A stretch of DNA of 34,122 nt from Methylopumilus sp036567085 (GCA_036567085.1 DATCVG010000040.1:1-34122), one strand, 5' to 3'; shown: positions 14,677 through 24,227, numbered from the stretch's first letter. Numbers and translations are program-made. Notes: generated by a model from the letters alone, not told the origin.

Positions 14677-15954
14677 TTACGATATTGGGTAGATTTTTAT
14701 GCTCTTCACAATACGATCGTGAGATTGAAGAACTTCTAAGGTGTGATTGGCAATTTTGAAGCTTGTGTTCGGCTCAGGGATATCCTCAAAATATTCCAAT
14801 ACTAAGCCATTAAGTGTTTTAGGTCCGTCAATAGGAAATTGAAGATTCAATTTTTTATTCAGTGTACGAATGGTGACACTTCCATCTACAATCCATCCTC
14901 CATCTTCATCTTGACTAAATTTAGATGATTTTGATAGAAAATCTAAGTTAAATTCACCGACAATTTCTTCTAAGATGTCTTCAAGGCTTAATAGTCCAAT
15001 AAATTCACCATGCTCATTTACAATTAAACCCACTCTTTCTTGCTTATCTTGAAAGTGTTGCATTTGAGTATACAAAGGCGTGCCTGAAGGAATAAAGTAT
15101 GGCTCTGAAATGAGTGTTTTTAAATGATCTTTTGTAATTTTATTCAATGCATCATCCAAATTAAGTTGTTTGATAATTTTTTGTGTATTAAGCAAGCCTA
15201 GAATACTTTCAGTCGAATTTTTTTTGACTAATATTCTGCTATGTTGCAAAGTAAGTAGCTTTTGAATAATCTCTTCGTCAGTTAAATCAAAATCGATAGA
15301 CTCAACAGAAGTATGCGGAATCATAATGTCATCCACAGTTATCCGTTCGAGCTCAAATAAATTGAGTAGAATTTTACGATGTTGATTAGGAATAAATTGA
15401 CCAGCTTCAGAAATAATACTTCTTAATTCATCCATAGATATTGCGTGAAGATTATTATTGAAATCTATCTTCACATTAAATATTTTTACAAATGTTAATA
15501 CAAAAAAGTTAACTAAGATAACTATGGGATAAAGAATTTTTAAAAGCGGGTAGAGTATATAGCTACTAAAGAAAGCAAAACGTTCAGGCTTGGAAGCTGC
15601 AATAACTTTAGGTGATATCTCGCCGAAAATAAGAATCAAAAATGTGGTCACTAAGGTTCCGACCATGAGCGCTATTTGTCCTTCTCCATAAAGCCTGACC
15701 GTAATGACTGTAACAAACATTGCAGAGGCCGCATTCGCGAATTCCTTACATAGTAATATGACGCCTAAAAGCTTATCGGTTGAAGAGAGAAGTTTATGAG
15801 TAAGTTTTGCTGCATGATTACCCTGGGATACTAGATGTTTTAATCTATAACGATTGAGTGTCATTAAGCTTGTTTCAGCAAGCGAGAAAAATGCTGAAAT
15901 AGCAACTAAAGCTATAAGAATGACAAATTGATAACTAATGGAGAGGGCGTTCAA
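14677..15954 (-). CDS. CNNM/CorC-like membrane protein with CBS pair (HCC family)
   Basis: A 425-residue protein with an N-terminal DUF21 (CNNM) domain of three to four membrane segments, starting near AISAFFSLAETSLMTLNR. A pair of CBS domains follows (~200-330; DIMIPHTSVESIDFD and GLLSLEDILEEIVGEF are typical), then a C-terminal CorC/HlyC domain (WIVDGSVTIRTLNKKL). Relatives such as YfjD and YtfL are linked to magnesium/cobalt or cation export; the transported ion cannot be told here. The start is TTG at 15952-15954, 13 bases after the secF stop; the next in-frame ATG would remove the first membrane helix. Confidence 0.88.
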   Translation of the reverse strand: MNALSISYQFVILIALVAISAFFSLAETSLMTLNRYRLKHLVSQGNHAAKLTHKLLSSTDKLLGVILLCKEFANAASAMFVTVITVRLYGEGQIALMVGTLVTTFLILIFGEISPKVIAASKPERFAFFSSYILYPLLKILYPIVILVNFFVLTFVKIFNVKIDFNNNLHAISMDELRSIISEAGQFIPNQHRKILLNLFELERITVDDIMIPHTSVESIDFDLTDEEIIQKLLTLQHSRILVKKNSTESILGLLNTQKIIKQLNLDDALNKITKDHLKTLISEPYFIPSGTPLYTQMQHFQDKQERVGLIVNEHGEFIGLLSLEDILEEIVGEFNLDFLSKSSKFSQDEDGGWIVDGSVTIRTLNKKLNLQFPIDGPKTLNGLVLEYFEDIPEPNTSFKIANHTLEVLQSHDRIVKSIKIYPIS

Positions 15955-15967
15955 AGTTTAAAAAAAC

Positions 15968-16906
15968 TTAAGGATTAATTTCTTGTGATTGATTTTCTTT
16001 AGGTTGATCTTGACTGAGATTGCGCTGAGATACACCGAGCCACATTGCAACTGGACATGCTACAAGTACTGATGAATAAATACCAAATAAAATACCAATA
16101 GTTAAAGCAAGTGAGAAGTTATGAAGTGTTTCTCCACCAAAAAATAGCATTGAGCACACCATAGTTTGTGTCATAAGATGAGTAATTACAGTGCGCGACA
16201 TTGTTCTTGTGATCGCGTTATCAATTACTTCAACTACACTTGCTTTTCTCATTTTTTTAAAATTTTCTCTGACGCGATCAAAAACAACAACGGATTCATT
16301 TACAGAATAGCCTAATACAGCAAGGATGGCTGCAAGAACGGTGAGATTAAATTCCCATTGAAAAAATGCAAAAAAGCCCAAAATAATAATGACATCATGC
16401 ATATTAGCAATGACGGCTGCAACCGCAAAACGCCATTCAAATCTTAGCGCAAGATAAGCGATAATTCCAAAGCATACAAGGAGCAAAGCGAGCGCACCAT
16501 TTGCATAAAGTTCTTCACCAACTTGCGAGCCTACAGATTCTACTCTTTGTATTTTTGTATCTTTGTCACTTTCAAGAAGAGCTGTTGATACTTTTTCTGA
16601 TAATTGAGCAATCGATAAATCCTGTCGAATAGGTAAGCGAATTAAAACATCTTTACTTGTACCAAAGTTTTGCACCGTTGCATCTTTAAGATCAATTTTA
16701 TCCATTGCTTGACGAATTTTATCGATATCTGCCGGATGGCTATAACTGACTTCCATAAGTGTACCGCCAGTAAAATCAACACCAAGATTAAGACCTTTAA
16801 GACCCAAGAAGATAATTGCAATAATGAAAGTGATGAGAGAAATGGTCGTGGTTAAGCGACCATAACTCATGAAAGGGATATCTTTTTTTATTCTAAATAA
16901 TTCCAT
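15968..16906 (-). CDS. secF: Protein translocase subunit SecF
   Basis: A 312-residue RND-type membrane protein that with SecD uses the proton-motive force to complete protein export. A first membrane helix is followed by GLNLGVDFTGGTLMEV, a periplasmic P1-like domain, then five C-terminal helices with VLGYSVNESVVVFDRVREN and the TRTVITHLMT motif. The ATG lies three bases after the secD stop. Length is normal for Proteobacteria. A hydrophilic Gln/Glu-rich tail ends the protein. Confidence 0.97.
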   Translation of the reverse strand: MELFRIKKDIPFMSYGRLTTTISLITFIIAIIFLGLKGLNLGVDFTGGTLMEVSYSHPADIDKIRQAMDKIDLKDATVQNFGTSKDVLIRLPIRQDLSIAQLSEKVSTALLESDKDTKIQRVESVGSQVGEELYANGALALLLVCFGIIAYLALRFEWRFAVAAVIANMHDVIIILGFFAFFQWEFNLTVLAAILAVLGYSVNESVVVFDRVRENFKKMRKASVVEVIDNAITRTMSRTVITHLMTQTMVCSMLFFGGETLHNFSLALTIGILFGIYSSVLVACPVAMWLGVSQRNLSQDQPKENQSQEINP

Positions 16907-16909
16907 AAA

Positions 16910-18763
16910 TTAGTCTTGATGGGGCTTATAAATTTGACCGATAGATAATTTATCAATTTTACGTCGATATCCGTAAAGAAGATTTACAAGCGCTCTTGAC
17001 ACTAAGATAGCGCTAAACATAGAAGTTAAAATGCCTAATACATGAACGACAGCAAACCCCTTGATGGGTCCTGTACCAAACATAAATAAGGCGAGACCTG
17101 CAATTAATGTCGTGACATTGGAATCTAGGATTGTGTCAAATGCACGATCATAACCCGCATGAATACTCGCTTGCGGAGTATTGCCGTTTCTAAGCTCTTC
17201 TCTAATTCTTTCGTTAATTAGCACGTTTGCATCAATTGCCATACCTAATGCTAAGGCAATTGCTGCCAATCCAGGAAGTGTGAGGGTAGCTTGGAGAATA
17301 GATAATAAAGCGACTAATAATAATAAATTTACACCAAGAGCAAAAATAGAAACGCCCCCGAAGACCATGTAGTAAAAGATCATCATGACGGAAATAGCGG
17401 CAAATCCCCATAGCGTAGAGTGAATACCTCGTTTAATATTTTCTTCACCCATGCTTGGGCCTACGGTGCGCTCTTCAATTATTTGCATAGGGGCTGCAAG
17501 AGCGCCAGCCCTTAATAAAAGAGATATATCAGTAGCTTCTTGTGGGCTATTCATCCCAGAAATTTGTACACGACCACCACCAATTTCTTGTTGGATGACT
17601 GGTGCTGTTACAACTTCCGTTTGTCCTTTTTCTATGAGAAGAATCGCTAAACGTTTACCTACATTTTCACGAGTTACTTGTTTAAATATATTTGAGCCTC
17701 TTCCATCCAGCGTCACATGAACAACAGATCTCCCTGATTGTTGATCCACTCCTGGACCAGCGTCAGTAATTCTGTCGCCTGTAAGTAATACATTTTTCTT
17801 TACGAGAATAGCCCTACCGTCCCTATCTTTGAATAAATCATCTCCGAAAGGAGCATTGCCCTTTTGAGCGCTTTCCAAAGTTGCAATATCTGTTTTATCT
17901 TCATCGACTAATCTTATTTCGAGCGTCGCTGTTCGCCCAAGAATTTCTTTGGCTTTGGCTGTGTCTTGAACGCCTGGAAGTTGGACAACAATCCGATCTA
18001 CACCTTGTTGCTGGATAATAGGCTCAGCAACGCCAAGTTCGTTGATACGGTTATGAAGTGTTTGTAAATTTTGTTTGAGCGCGAATTCTTGAATTTTTTT
18101 CTTACCGATTTCGCTCATTCCAATATCAAGTGCTTTATCTTTTCCAGATGAAGATTCATTAACCATTAAATCTGGGTAATTTACTTTGATAAGCTTTTTA
18201 GCTTTTTCTAACTCTTCTTGGCTGTCAAACTGAAGTTTTACAATTTCATTTAATCTTGAAGCACCAATATATGAGATACGCTCTTTTCTCAGTGTCATAC
18301 GGAAATCATTTAAGTAGCTTTCAGCTGCTTTTTCAGCCGCAGCTTTCATGTCTACTTGAAGAAGAAAGTGGACGCCACCCCTTAAATCTAAACCGAGATA
18401 CATAGGAATAGCACCAATTTTAGATAGCCATGTAGGCGACTTAGAGACAAGGTTTAGAGCAATTACATAATTTCCGCCCAGCGCGTTTTGAAGTGCATCT
18501 TTTGCTTTCACTTGACCGTCAGGATTTGAAAATTTAACTTTGATACCATTAGGCTCTTGAATAATTCCATCAAAAGGAAGATTTGCTTCTTTTAAAGTGC
18601 TTTCAATCGTAGCTAAAATAGAGAGATCTAATTTATCTGAGGCTTTAGTAGGCATGATTTGAACAGCAGGTGATTCGCCAAAGAAATTAGGCACAGAGTA
18701 AATCAGGCCAATAAAAATTGCGATTAAAACAAGGCCGTATTTCCATTTAGGATATTGATTCAT
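16910..18763 (-). CDS. secD: Protein translocase subunit SecD
   Basis: A 617-residue partner of SecF. It has one N-terminal membrane helix, LGLDLRGGVHFLLQVD leading into the large periplasmic P1 domain (head and base, ~110-430), then a six-helix C-terminal membrane domain with ALALGMAIDANVLINERIRE, whose Asp is the family's proton-path residue, and GTGPIKGFAV. It is in the common order yajC-secD-secF, 28 bases after yajC. Confidence 0.97.
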   Translation of the reverse strand: MNQYPKWKYGLVLIAIFIGLIYSVPNFFGESPAVQIMPTKASDKLDLSILATIESTLKEANLPFDGIIQEPNGIKVKFSNPDGQVKAKDALQNALGGNYVIALNLVSKSPTWLSKIGAIPMYLGLDLRGGVHFLLQVDMKAAAEKAAESYLNDFRMTLRKERISYIGASRLNEIVKLQFDSQEELEKAKKLIKVNYPDLMVNESSSGKDKALDIGMSEIGKKKIQEFALKQNLQTLHNRINELGVAEPIIQQQGVDRIVVQLPGVQDTAKAKEILGRTATLEIRLVDEDKTDIATLESAQKGNAPFGDDLFKDRDGRAILVKKNVLLTGDRITDAGPGVDQQSGRSVVHVTLDGRGSNIFKQVTRENVGKRLAILLIEKGQTEVVTAPVIQQEIGGGRVQISGMNSPQEATDISLLLRAGALAAPMQIIEERTVGPSMGEENIKRGIHSTLWGFAAISVMMIFYYMVFGGVSIFALGVNLLLLVALLSILQATLTLPGLAAIALALGMAIDANVLINERIREELRNGNTPQASIHAGYDRAFDTILDSNVTTLIAGLALFMFGTGPIKGFAVVHVLGILTSMFSAILVSRALVNLLYGYRRKIDKLSIGQIYKPHQD

Positions 18764-18791
18764 TATTAACTCAAGCCGTCAATTTAGAAAT

Positions 18792-19106
18792 TTAGATGGA
18801 TTTTATGGTGCCTTTAGGCATTAGGGTTTGTATAGATTGCTTCTGGATATGTATTTGAGTTCCAGTCGTAATTTCCAATGTTACAAATTGGTCTTTAATT
18901 TTAACAACCTTACCAAGTACGCCTCCATTAGTTACAACTTCATCATCTTTTTTAAGTGACTCAATCATGAGTTTATGGGCTTTTGCTTGTTTCATTTGCG
19001 GGCGAATTAACATAAAGTAAAAAAGCACAAAAATGATAATAAATGGCAAAAAGCTCATCAAATCTGTGGGCGGGGTATCAGCAGCATATGCATGATTTAT
19101 AAACAT
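18792..19106 (-). CDS. yajC: Preprotein translocase accessory subunit YajC
   Basis: A 104-residue single-span protein that associates with SecDF and SecYEG. A short N-terminal stretch precedes the membrane helix at about residues 19-37, then the conserved RPQMKQAKAHKLMIESLKKDDEV region, with GGVLGKVVKI and a C-terminal basic/polar part. The ATG is preceded by AGGA at seven bases. A 54-base gap separates it from tgt. Confidence 0.96.
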   Translation of the reverse strand: MFINHAYAADTPPTDLMSFLPFIIIFVLFYFMLIRPQMKQAKAHKLMIESLKKDDEVVTNGGVLGKVVKIKDQFVTLEITTGTQIHIQKQSIQTLMPKGTIKSI

Positions 19107-19160
19107 TTATATTTCCTACAGGTAATTAATTTTAAAGGTTAATTTTAGCACAGCAGGCGT

Positions 19161-20267
19161 TTATTGAATGCCGCGTTGCCTGTTTTGATGGAATATTTTT
19201 CTATAAGTTTCAAATGCACCGGTTTCGATGGCAAGTCTGGCCTCTTGAACTATTTTTTGATAATAAAATAAGTTATGGATAGTATTGAGGCGAGAGCCTA
19301 ACATTTCTCCAATTCTAAAAAGATGATGCAGGTAGGCGCGAGAAAAGTTTTGACAGGTATAACACTCACAATCGCTATCGATTGGATTTGTATCATTTTT
19401 ATACTGTGTATTTTTAAGCTTTAAATCTCCATACCGAGAAAATAGCCACCCATTCCTTGCATTCCTTGTTGGCATGACACAGTCAAACATATCAATACCA
19501 TGAGCAATCGCCTCAATAATATCTTCTGGAGTGCCAACGCCCATCAAATAGCGCGGTTTATCTTCGGGCATTTTAGGCGCTATAAAAGCAATAACTTTTT
19601 GCATTTCTTCTTTGGGTTCGCCGACTGATAATCCACCAATTGCATAACCATCAAAATTTATTTTTTTTAATTCATCAAGTGAGTACTCTCTAAGGTCCTC
19701 AAACATACCTCCTTGAATGATGCCAAATAAAGCGTTCTGATTTGATTCATGCGCTTCTTTACTTCTATAAGCCCATTTTAAACTGAGCTGCATAGAACTT
19801 TTTGCCTCTTCATGGGAGGCGGGATATGGCGTACATTCATCAAAAATCATCACAATATCTGAGTTAAGTGCTTTTTGAATTCGCATGGAATCTTCTGGGC
19901 TTAGAAAACAAGAATCGCCATTAATGGGCGATTTAAATTCGACACCTTCCTCAGTAATTTTTCTCATTTTGCCAAGACTCCACACCTGAAAGCCACCAGA
20001 ATCAGTAAGGATAGATCTATGCCATTGGACAAAGTCATGCAGTCCTTTAAAGGTTGAAATAGTTTCAAGACCTGGACGGAGCCATAGATGAAAAGTATTT
20101 CCAAGAATAATTTCAAAACCTATCGACTCTAAATCTTGAGGGCTTAAAGACTTGACTGCACCATAAGTACCAACAGGCATAAATACAGGAGTTTGCACGA
20201 TACCATGTTGGAGTTTTAATTCACCCCGTCTGGCTGCACCATCTTTTTGAATGAGTTTGAATTGCAT
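19161..20267 (-). CDS. tgt: tRNA-guanine transglycosylase (queuosine synthesis)
   Basis: A 368-residue enzyme that swaps guanine 34 for preQ1 in GUN-anticodon tRNAs. D89 (DSGGFQVWSL) and the nucleophile D262 (DMFDCVMPTRNARNG) are present. Zinc ligands are C290, C292, C295 and H321. I chose the ATG at 20265-20267, giving MQFKLIQKDGAARRGEL, which aligns with the E. coli N-terminus. A TTG at 20303 and an ATG at 20288 are in frame but lie before or only ~11 bases after the predicted transcription start. First gene of the tgt-yajC-secDF cluster. Confidence 0.96.
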   Translation of the reverse strand: MQFKLIQKDGAARRGELKLQHGIVQTPVFMPVGTYGAVKSLSPQDLESIGFEIILGNTFHLWLRPGLETISTFKGLHDFVQWHRSILTDSGGFQVWSLGKMRKITEEGVEFKSPINGDSCFLSPEDSMRIQKALNSDIVMIFDECTPYPASHEEAKSSMQLSLKWAYRSKEAHESNQNALFGIIQGGMFEDLREYSLDELKKINFDGYAIGGLSVGEPKEEMQKVIAFIAPKMPEDKPRYLMGVGTPEDIIEAIAHGIDMFDCVMPTRNARNGWLFSRYGDLKLKNTQYKNDTNPIDSDCECYTCQNFSRAYLHHLFRIGEMLGSRLNTIHNLFYYQKIVQEARLAIETGAFETYRKIFHQNRQRGIQ

Positions 20268-20305
20268 CTTTCTATATTGTGAGTTCATTCTGTAGTAAGT
20301 CAATG

Positions 20306-20335
20306 AGTATAAATTAGAATTAATGAAATCGTTAA
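20306..20335 (-). promoter_or_regulatory. Putative tgt operon promoter
   Basis: On the minus strand TTAACG (20330-20335) is followed after 18 bases by TATACT (20306-20311). Predicted start near 20299 gives a ~32-base leader to the ATG at 20267. Motif match only. Confidence 0.5.
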
Positions 20336-20340
20336 AGCTT

Positions 20341-20349
20341 TGTTATACT
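20341..20349 (+). promoter_or_regulatory. Putative extended -10 promoter of pssA-leuA
   Basis: TGTTATACT at 20341-20349 is an extended -10 (TGn-TATACT) with only a weak -35 (TTAATG, 20320-20325). Predicted start near 20356, about 26 bases before the pssA ATG. Confidence 0.5.
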
Positions 20350-20361
20350 AAAAAGATTAAG

Positions 20362-20375
20362 TTTTCAATTGAAAA
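20362..20375. repeat. 14-base palindrome in the pssA leader
   Basis: TTTTCAATTGAAAA is a perfect palindrome lying just downstream of the predicted pssA transcription start and upstream of the ATG. It could be an operator for pssA-leuA or a chance AT-rich dyad. Confidence 0.4.
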
Positions 20376-20381
20376 TGAAAC

Positions 20382-21161
20382 ATGAAAAAGTTTAAAAGCA
20401 TCGAGAAAAATAAAGAAAATTTATTAAGAAATAAAATAGGGAAACATACTTTTTATTTACTGCCTAATTTTATTACAACGGCTTCCTTATTCTCTGGGTT
20501 CTACTCAATTGTGCAAGCAATGAATAGTAAGTATGAGCTCGCAGCCATTGCTATTTTTATTGCGATTATTATGGACGGATTAGATGGGCGTATTGCAAGA
20601 CTGACGCATACTGAAAGTGCATTTGGTGCTGAGTATGATAGTCTTTCTGACATGGTTTCATTTGGCGTAGCACCCGCTCTTATTCTGTATGTTTGGGCAT
20701 TAAAGCCTTTAGGAAAATTAGGTTGGATTGCAGCCTTTGTTTATTGTTGTTGCGCGGCGTTTCGACTTGCTCGCTTTAATGTGAAATTAGATCAAGATGA
20801 AAAAAAATATTTTTTTGGTTTGCCAAGTCCAGCTGCAGCTGCATTGCTTGTGAGTTTTGTTTGGGTATCCAATGAAAACGGTTTTAGTGGAAGTGAGATT
20901 TTTTTTAATATGATCAAAATGAAGTGGGTCTCATGGTCATTGACGATGTTAATCGCACTCTCAATGGTGAGCGAGATTAGATTCTATAGTGGTAAAGACA
21001 TTAATCTTAGAAACAGCGTTCCATTCATCGCCATTTTATTAGTCATTTTGGCATTCGTATTAGTATCTTATAGCCCACCTGAAGCTATCTTCATAATAGT
21101 AGGCTGTTATTTTTTATCAGGCTATTTCAATTTAATAAGACAGTTTAAATTTAAAAAATAA
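20382..21161 (+). CDS. pssA: CDP-diacylglycerol-serine O-phosphatidyltransferase
   Basis: A 259-residue integral membrane enzyme making phosphatidylserine, the precursor of phosphatidylethanolamine. The CDP-alcohol phosphotransferase signature D-G-x2-A-R-x8-G-x3-D-x3-D is visible in MDGLDGRIARL ... GAEYDSLSD. LPNFITTASLFSGFYS is the usual first helix and about seven to eight hydrophobic segments follow. The first ~20 residues are Lys-rich and cytosolic. leuA follows after 10 bases; pssA-leuA adjacency is common in betaproteobacteria, where psd and ilvC often precede, but here tgt lies divergently upstream instead. Confidence 0.95.
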   Translation: MKKFKSIEKNKENLLRNKIGKHTFYLLPNFITTASLFSGFYSIVQAMNSKYELAAIAIFIAIIMDGLDGRIARLTHTESAFGAEYDSLSDMVSFGVAPALILYVWALKPLGKLGWIAAFVYCCCAAFRLARFNVKLDQDEKKYFFGLPSPAAAALLVSFVWVSNENGFSGSEIFFNMIKMKWVSWSLTMLIALSMVSEIRFYSGKDINLRNSVPFIAILLVILAFVLVSYSPPEAIFIIVGCYFLSGYFNLIRQFKFKK

Positions 21162-21171
21162 GGCACAGAAG

Positions 21172-22722
21172 ATGCAACAAGAAATTCAAAATAACAAACT
21201 CATTATATTTGATACCACATTAAGAGATGGGGAACAAAGTCCTGGTGCTTCTATGACTCAGGAAGAGAAGTTGCGTATTGCAAGGCAGCTTGAAAAGCTC
21301 GGTGTTGACGTGATTGAAGCGGGATTTGCGGCAGCAAGTCCAGGAGACTTTGAGTCCGTGAGTGCTGTTGCAAAAAATATTAAAGAGTCAACTATTTGTT
21401 CATTAGCGCGTGCTGTTGAAAACGATATTCGCAAAGCTGGTGAAGCGATTAAACATGCAAAAAAAGGACGTATTCACACATTTATTGCAACTAGCAAAAT
21501 TCATATGGAAAATAAACTTCGCATGTCAGAAGATGAAGTATTAGATCGAGCTGTTCAAGCCGTAAAATGGTCTTTGGAATATACCGATGATATAGAATTT
21601 TCTGCTGAAGATGCAGTGCGGTCCGAAATTAATTTTCTTGTAAAAGTTTTTAACGCTGTAATTAAAGCGGGCGCTAAAACTATTAACGTGCCAGATACTG
21701 TTGGTTATTCAATCCCAGGAGTTTGGGGTGAGCGAATGAAAACATTAATTAATCAAGTTGAAAATGCTTCAAGAGTTATATGGTCTACACACTGTCATAA
21801 TGATCTTGGGATGGCTGTAGCAAATTCACTTGCTGCCGTCATGAATGGGGCAAGGCAAGTTGAATGCACTATTAATGGTCTGGGTGAAAGAGCAGGCAAT
21901 GCAAGTTTAGAAGAAATTGTCATGGCAGTGAGAACAAGAAAAGATTTATTTAATTTAACGACGAGTATTGATACTACTCAAATTGTGCCTACCTCAAAAT
22001 TAGTTTCAACAATTACAGGTTATCCTGTTCAACCTAACAAAGCGATAGTTGGAGCAAATGCTTTTGCTCATGAGTCTGGCATTCATCAAGATGGTGTTTT
22101 AAAACACAGAGAAACTTATGAAATTATGCGCGCTCAAGATGTGGGATGGGGTGCAAACAAGATTTCGCTTGGAAAATTATCAGGCCGTAATGCCTTTAAA
22201 ACAAGACTTCAAGAGCTAGGTATTGATATTCAATCCGAAGATATTGTTAATGCAGCATTTGCAAGATTTAAAGATTTAGCCGATAAGAAATCAGAAATTT
22301 TTGATGAAGACCTCCATGCTCTGATGAGTGAAGAATATACCTCAGAAGGGATAGAGCATTTCAAATTGATTCACTTAAAAACAATGTCAGAGACAGGCAC
22401 AGTGCCTCATGCGGAAATTAAAATTTCTGAGAATGGAAAAGAAGTTATTGCAGAGTCTGCTGGAGGCGGTCCTGTAGATGCGACATTTAAAGCAATCGAA
22501 AAAATTGCAAACTCAGGTTCTGAACTACAACTTTATTCTGTGAATAACATTACAAGCGGAACAGACGCTCAAGGTGAGGTCACTGTGAGACTAGCAAAGG
22601 GTGGTCGAATCGTGAATGGTCAAGGCGCTGATACAGATATTGTGATTGCTTCTGCTAAAGCTTATATCAATGGATTAAACAAACTCCATTCCAAACTAGA
22701 GCGTGCTCACCCTCAGGTTTAG
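21172..22722 (+). CDS. leuA: 2-isopropylmalate synthase
   Basis: A 516-residue enzyme catalysing the first committed step of leucine synthesis from 2-oxoisovalerate and acetyl-CoA. FDTTLRDGEQSPGASM carries the catalytic Arg and metal-binding Asp; THCHNDLGMAVANS supplies the H-x-H metal ligands; NGLGERAGNASLEE is also conserved. The C-terminal ~120 residues form the leucine-sensing regulatory domain, so feedback inhibition is expected. ATG start. Co-transcribed with pssA and probably with the HAD gene, which begins eight bases later. Confidence 0.97.
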   Translation: MQQEIQNNKLIIFDTTLRDGEQSPGASMTQEEKLRIARQLEKLGVDVIEAGFAAASPGDFESVSAVAKNIKESTICSLARAVENDIRKAGEAIKHAKKGRIHTFIATSKIHMENKLRMSEDEVLDRAVQAVKWSLEYTDDIEFSAEDAVRSEINFLVKVFNAVIKAGAKTINVPDTVGYSIPGVWGERMKTLINQVENASRVIWSTHCHNDLGMAVANSLAAVMNGARQVECTINGLGERAGNASLEEIVMAVRTRKDLFNLTTSIDTTQIVPTSKLVSTITGYPVQPNKAIVGANAFAHESGIHQDGVLKHRETYEIMRAQDVGWGANKISLGKLSGRNAFKTRLQELGIDIQSEDIVNAAFARFKDLADKKSEIFDEDLHALMSEEYTSEGIEHFKLIHLKTMSETGTVPHAEIKISENGKEVIAESAGGGPVDATFKAIEKIANSGSELQLYSVNNITSGTDAQGEVTVRLAKGGRIVNGQGADTDIVIASAKAYINGLNKLHSKLERAHPQV

Positions 22723-22730
22723 GGGTTAAT

Positions 22731-23393
22731 TTGAATTTAGCACTTTTTGATCTAGATAATACGATTCTAGCTGGTGACAGCGACTACAACTGGAGTCGAT
22801 TTTTGATTCAAGAAGGTTATCTAGACGGCAAAATTCATGCAGAAAAAAATGAAAAATTTTACGCTGACTATAGAGCAGGCACTCTCGATATATATGCGTT
22901 TGTGGAATTTCAATTTAAACCACTTGCTAAAAATCCAAGAAGGGTCCTTGATCAACTTTTAGAAAAGTATGTAGACGAAATTATTAAGCCAATGATTACC
23001 GAAAAGGCTATCGCTTTAGTCAAAAAGCACCATGAAGAAGGGGATTTACTCGTCGTGATTACAGCAACTAATAGCTTTATTACTAAACCGATTGCTACCT
23101 TATTTGGTATTGACAATTTAATTGGCACTGATCCGGAAGAAAAAGATGGTGAGTTTACAGGGAAAGTTTCGGGGTTACCTTCATTTAAAGAAGGTAAAGT
23201 GACTCGCTTAGAAGCTTGGCTTAAAAGCAACAATTTATCATTTGCTGATTTTCAAAAATCATACTTTTATAGTGACTCGCATAATGATTTGCCATTAATG
23301 CAGAAAGTGACGCACCCTGTTGCTGTCGACTCTGATGATATTTTAACGGAATACGCTAAATCTAGAGGTTGGCCTCAAATTTCGTTAAGATAA
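22731..23393 (+). CDS. HAD-IB family phosphatase
   Basis: A 220-residue haloacid-dehalogenase-type hydrolase of the SerB-like IB subfamily. Motif I is FDLDNTIL with nucleophile D7 and acid/base D9, motif II VITATNS, the conserved lysine is in the GKV segment and motif IV is SDSHNDLPLM. A helical cap lies between motifs I and II. The start is TTG at 22731-22733, supported by a clear AGGGG six bases upstream and by full motif I alignment. The substrate is unknown; such proteins occur as phosphoserine or lipid-phosphate phosphatases. The stop is only four bases from the convergent ypjD stop. Confidence 0.88.
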   Translation: MNLALFDLDNTILAGDSDYNWSRFLIQEGYLDGKIHAEKNEKFYADYRAGTLDIYAFVEFQFKPLAKNPRRVLDQLLEKYVDEIIKPMITEKAIALVKKHHEEGDLLVVITATNSFITKPIATLFGIDNLIGTDPEEKDGEFTGKVSGLPSFKEGKVTRLEAWLKSNNLSFADFQKSYFYSDSHNDLPLMQKVTHPVAVDSDDILTEYAKSRGWPQISLR

Positions 23394-23397
23394 TACG

Positions 23398-24201
23398 TTA
23401 TCTATTCAGAATAATTTCTAGAACAAATTTGCTGCCAAGATAAGACAGTAATAGAAATAAAAAAGCAGTAAGTGAAATGTAAATAAATTTTCTTCCGCGC
23501 CAACCATTGAGTTTTTTTCCTGCTAGAAGAAGCCCATAAATTAACCAAGCTAAAATTGAGAAAATAGTTTTATGATTTAACTGGAGGGGCGTTCCAAAAA
23601 CTTGCTCTGAAAATAAAATACCGCTGCCAAGTGTAATGGTTAACAAAATAAAGCCAAATTTATTAATATTAAAAAGGAAATTTTCCATTTCAATTAAAGG
23701 CAGCGAACCACTCAAGAGCTGATCTATTTTCTTTTTTTCATGTAATTTTTTCTCAAAAATTAAAATAAATATGGATAGGTAAGCAGAGAAAGTAAATAGG
23801 CTATATGCCAATAGGGCGATGGCGATATGTGTTACAAATAATGGTGATAAGTCTGTAGTTAGAAAATGATTTGATAGAAAAAAAGGATGTATGATCAACA
23901 AAATCAATGATGGGATAAGCAAAAATGGCTGCAAATAGCTAAAATTTTTATTAAAATTAAGCAGCCAAAAAATTAAAATGCTAAAGAAAGAAGTTGCAAT
24001 AAGCGCATTAGTAAACCCGAGATTGATTGGGTTGAGAGAAATACTAGCTTTAAGAATCGTAAAATGAGCTAATAAACCAACGCCAATGAGTAGCGCATTA
24101 AAATTAATCAGTTTTTTATTTTGCGTTGGATTTTTAAATAGCAATAAACTTGGCGTGAGGTAACAAAAACAAGCTATTAAGATAGGCAGCCAAATTTCCA
24201 T
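23398..24201 (-). CDS. ypjD: YpjD/CcsA-like inner-membrane protein
   Basis: A 267-residue protein of about eight membrane helices resembling the cytochrome c assembly (CcsA/CcmC-like) family. Conserved histidines sit in FVTHIAIALLAYSLF and LNHKTIFSILAW, and a GWRGRK motif lies near the C-terminus. It lacks the WWD haem-handling motif of true CcsA, so a haem role is uncertain. The position divergent to ffh matches the E. coli ypjD-ffh arrangement, where the homologue has been linked to CorC-type ion transport; a corC-like gene is present at 14677-15954. Confidence 0.82.
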   Translation of the reverse strand: MEIWLPILIACFCYLTPSLLLFKNPTQNKKLINFNALLIGVGLLAHFTILKASISLNPINLGFTNALIATSFFSILIFWLLNFNKNFSYLQPFLLIPSLILLIIHPFFLSNHFLTTDLSPLFVTHIAIALLAYSLFTFSAYLSIFILIFEKKLHEKKKIDQLLSGSLPLIEMENFLFNINKFGFILLTITLGSGILFSEQVFGTPLQLNHKTIFSILAWLIYGLLLAGKKLNGWRGRKFIYISLTAFLFLLLSYLGSKFVLEIILNR

Positions 24202-24227
24202 AATTTTTCATTGGTAATTAAAAGTTT

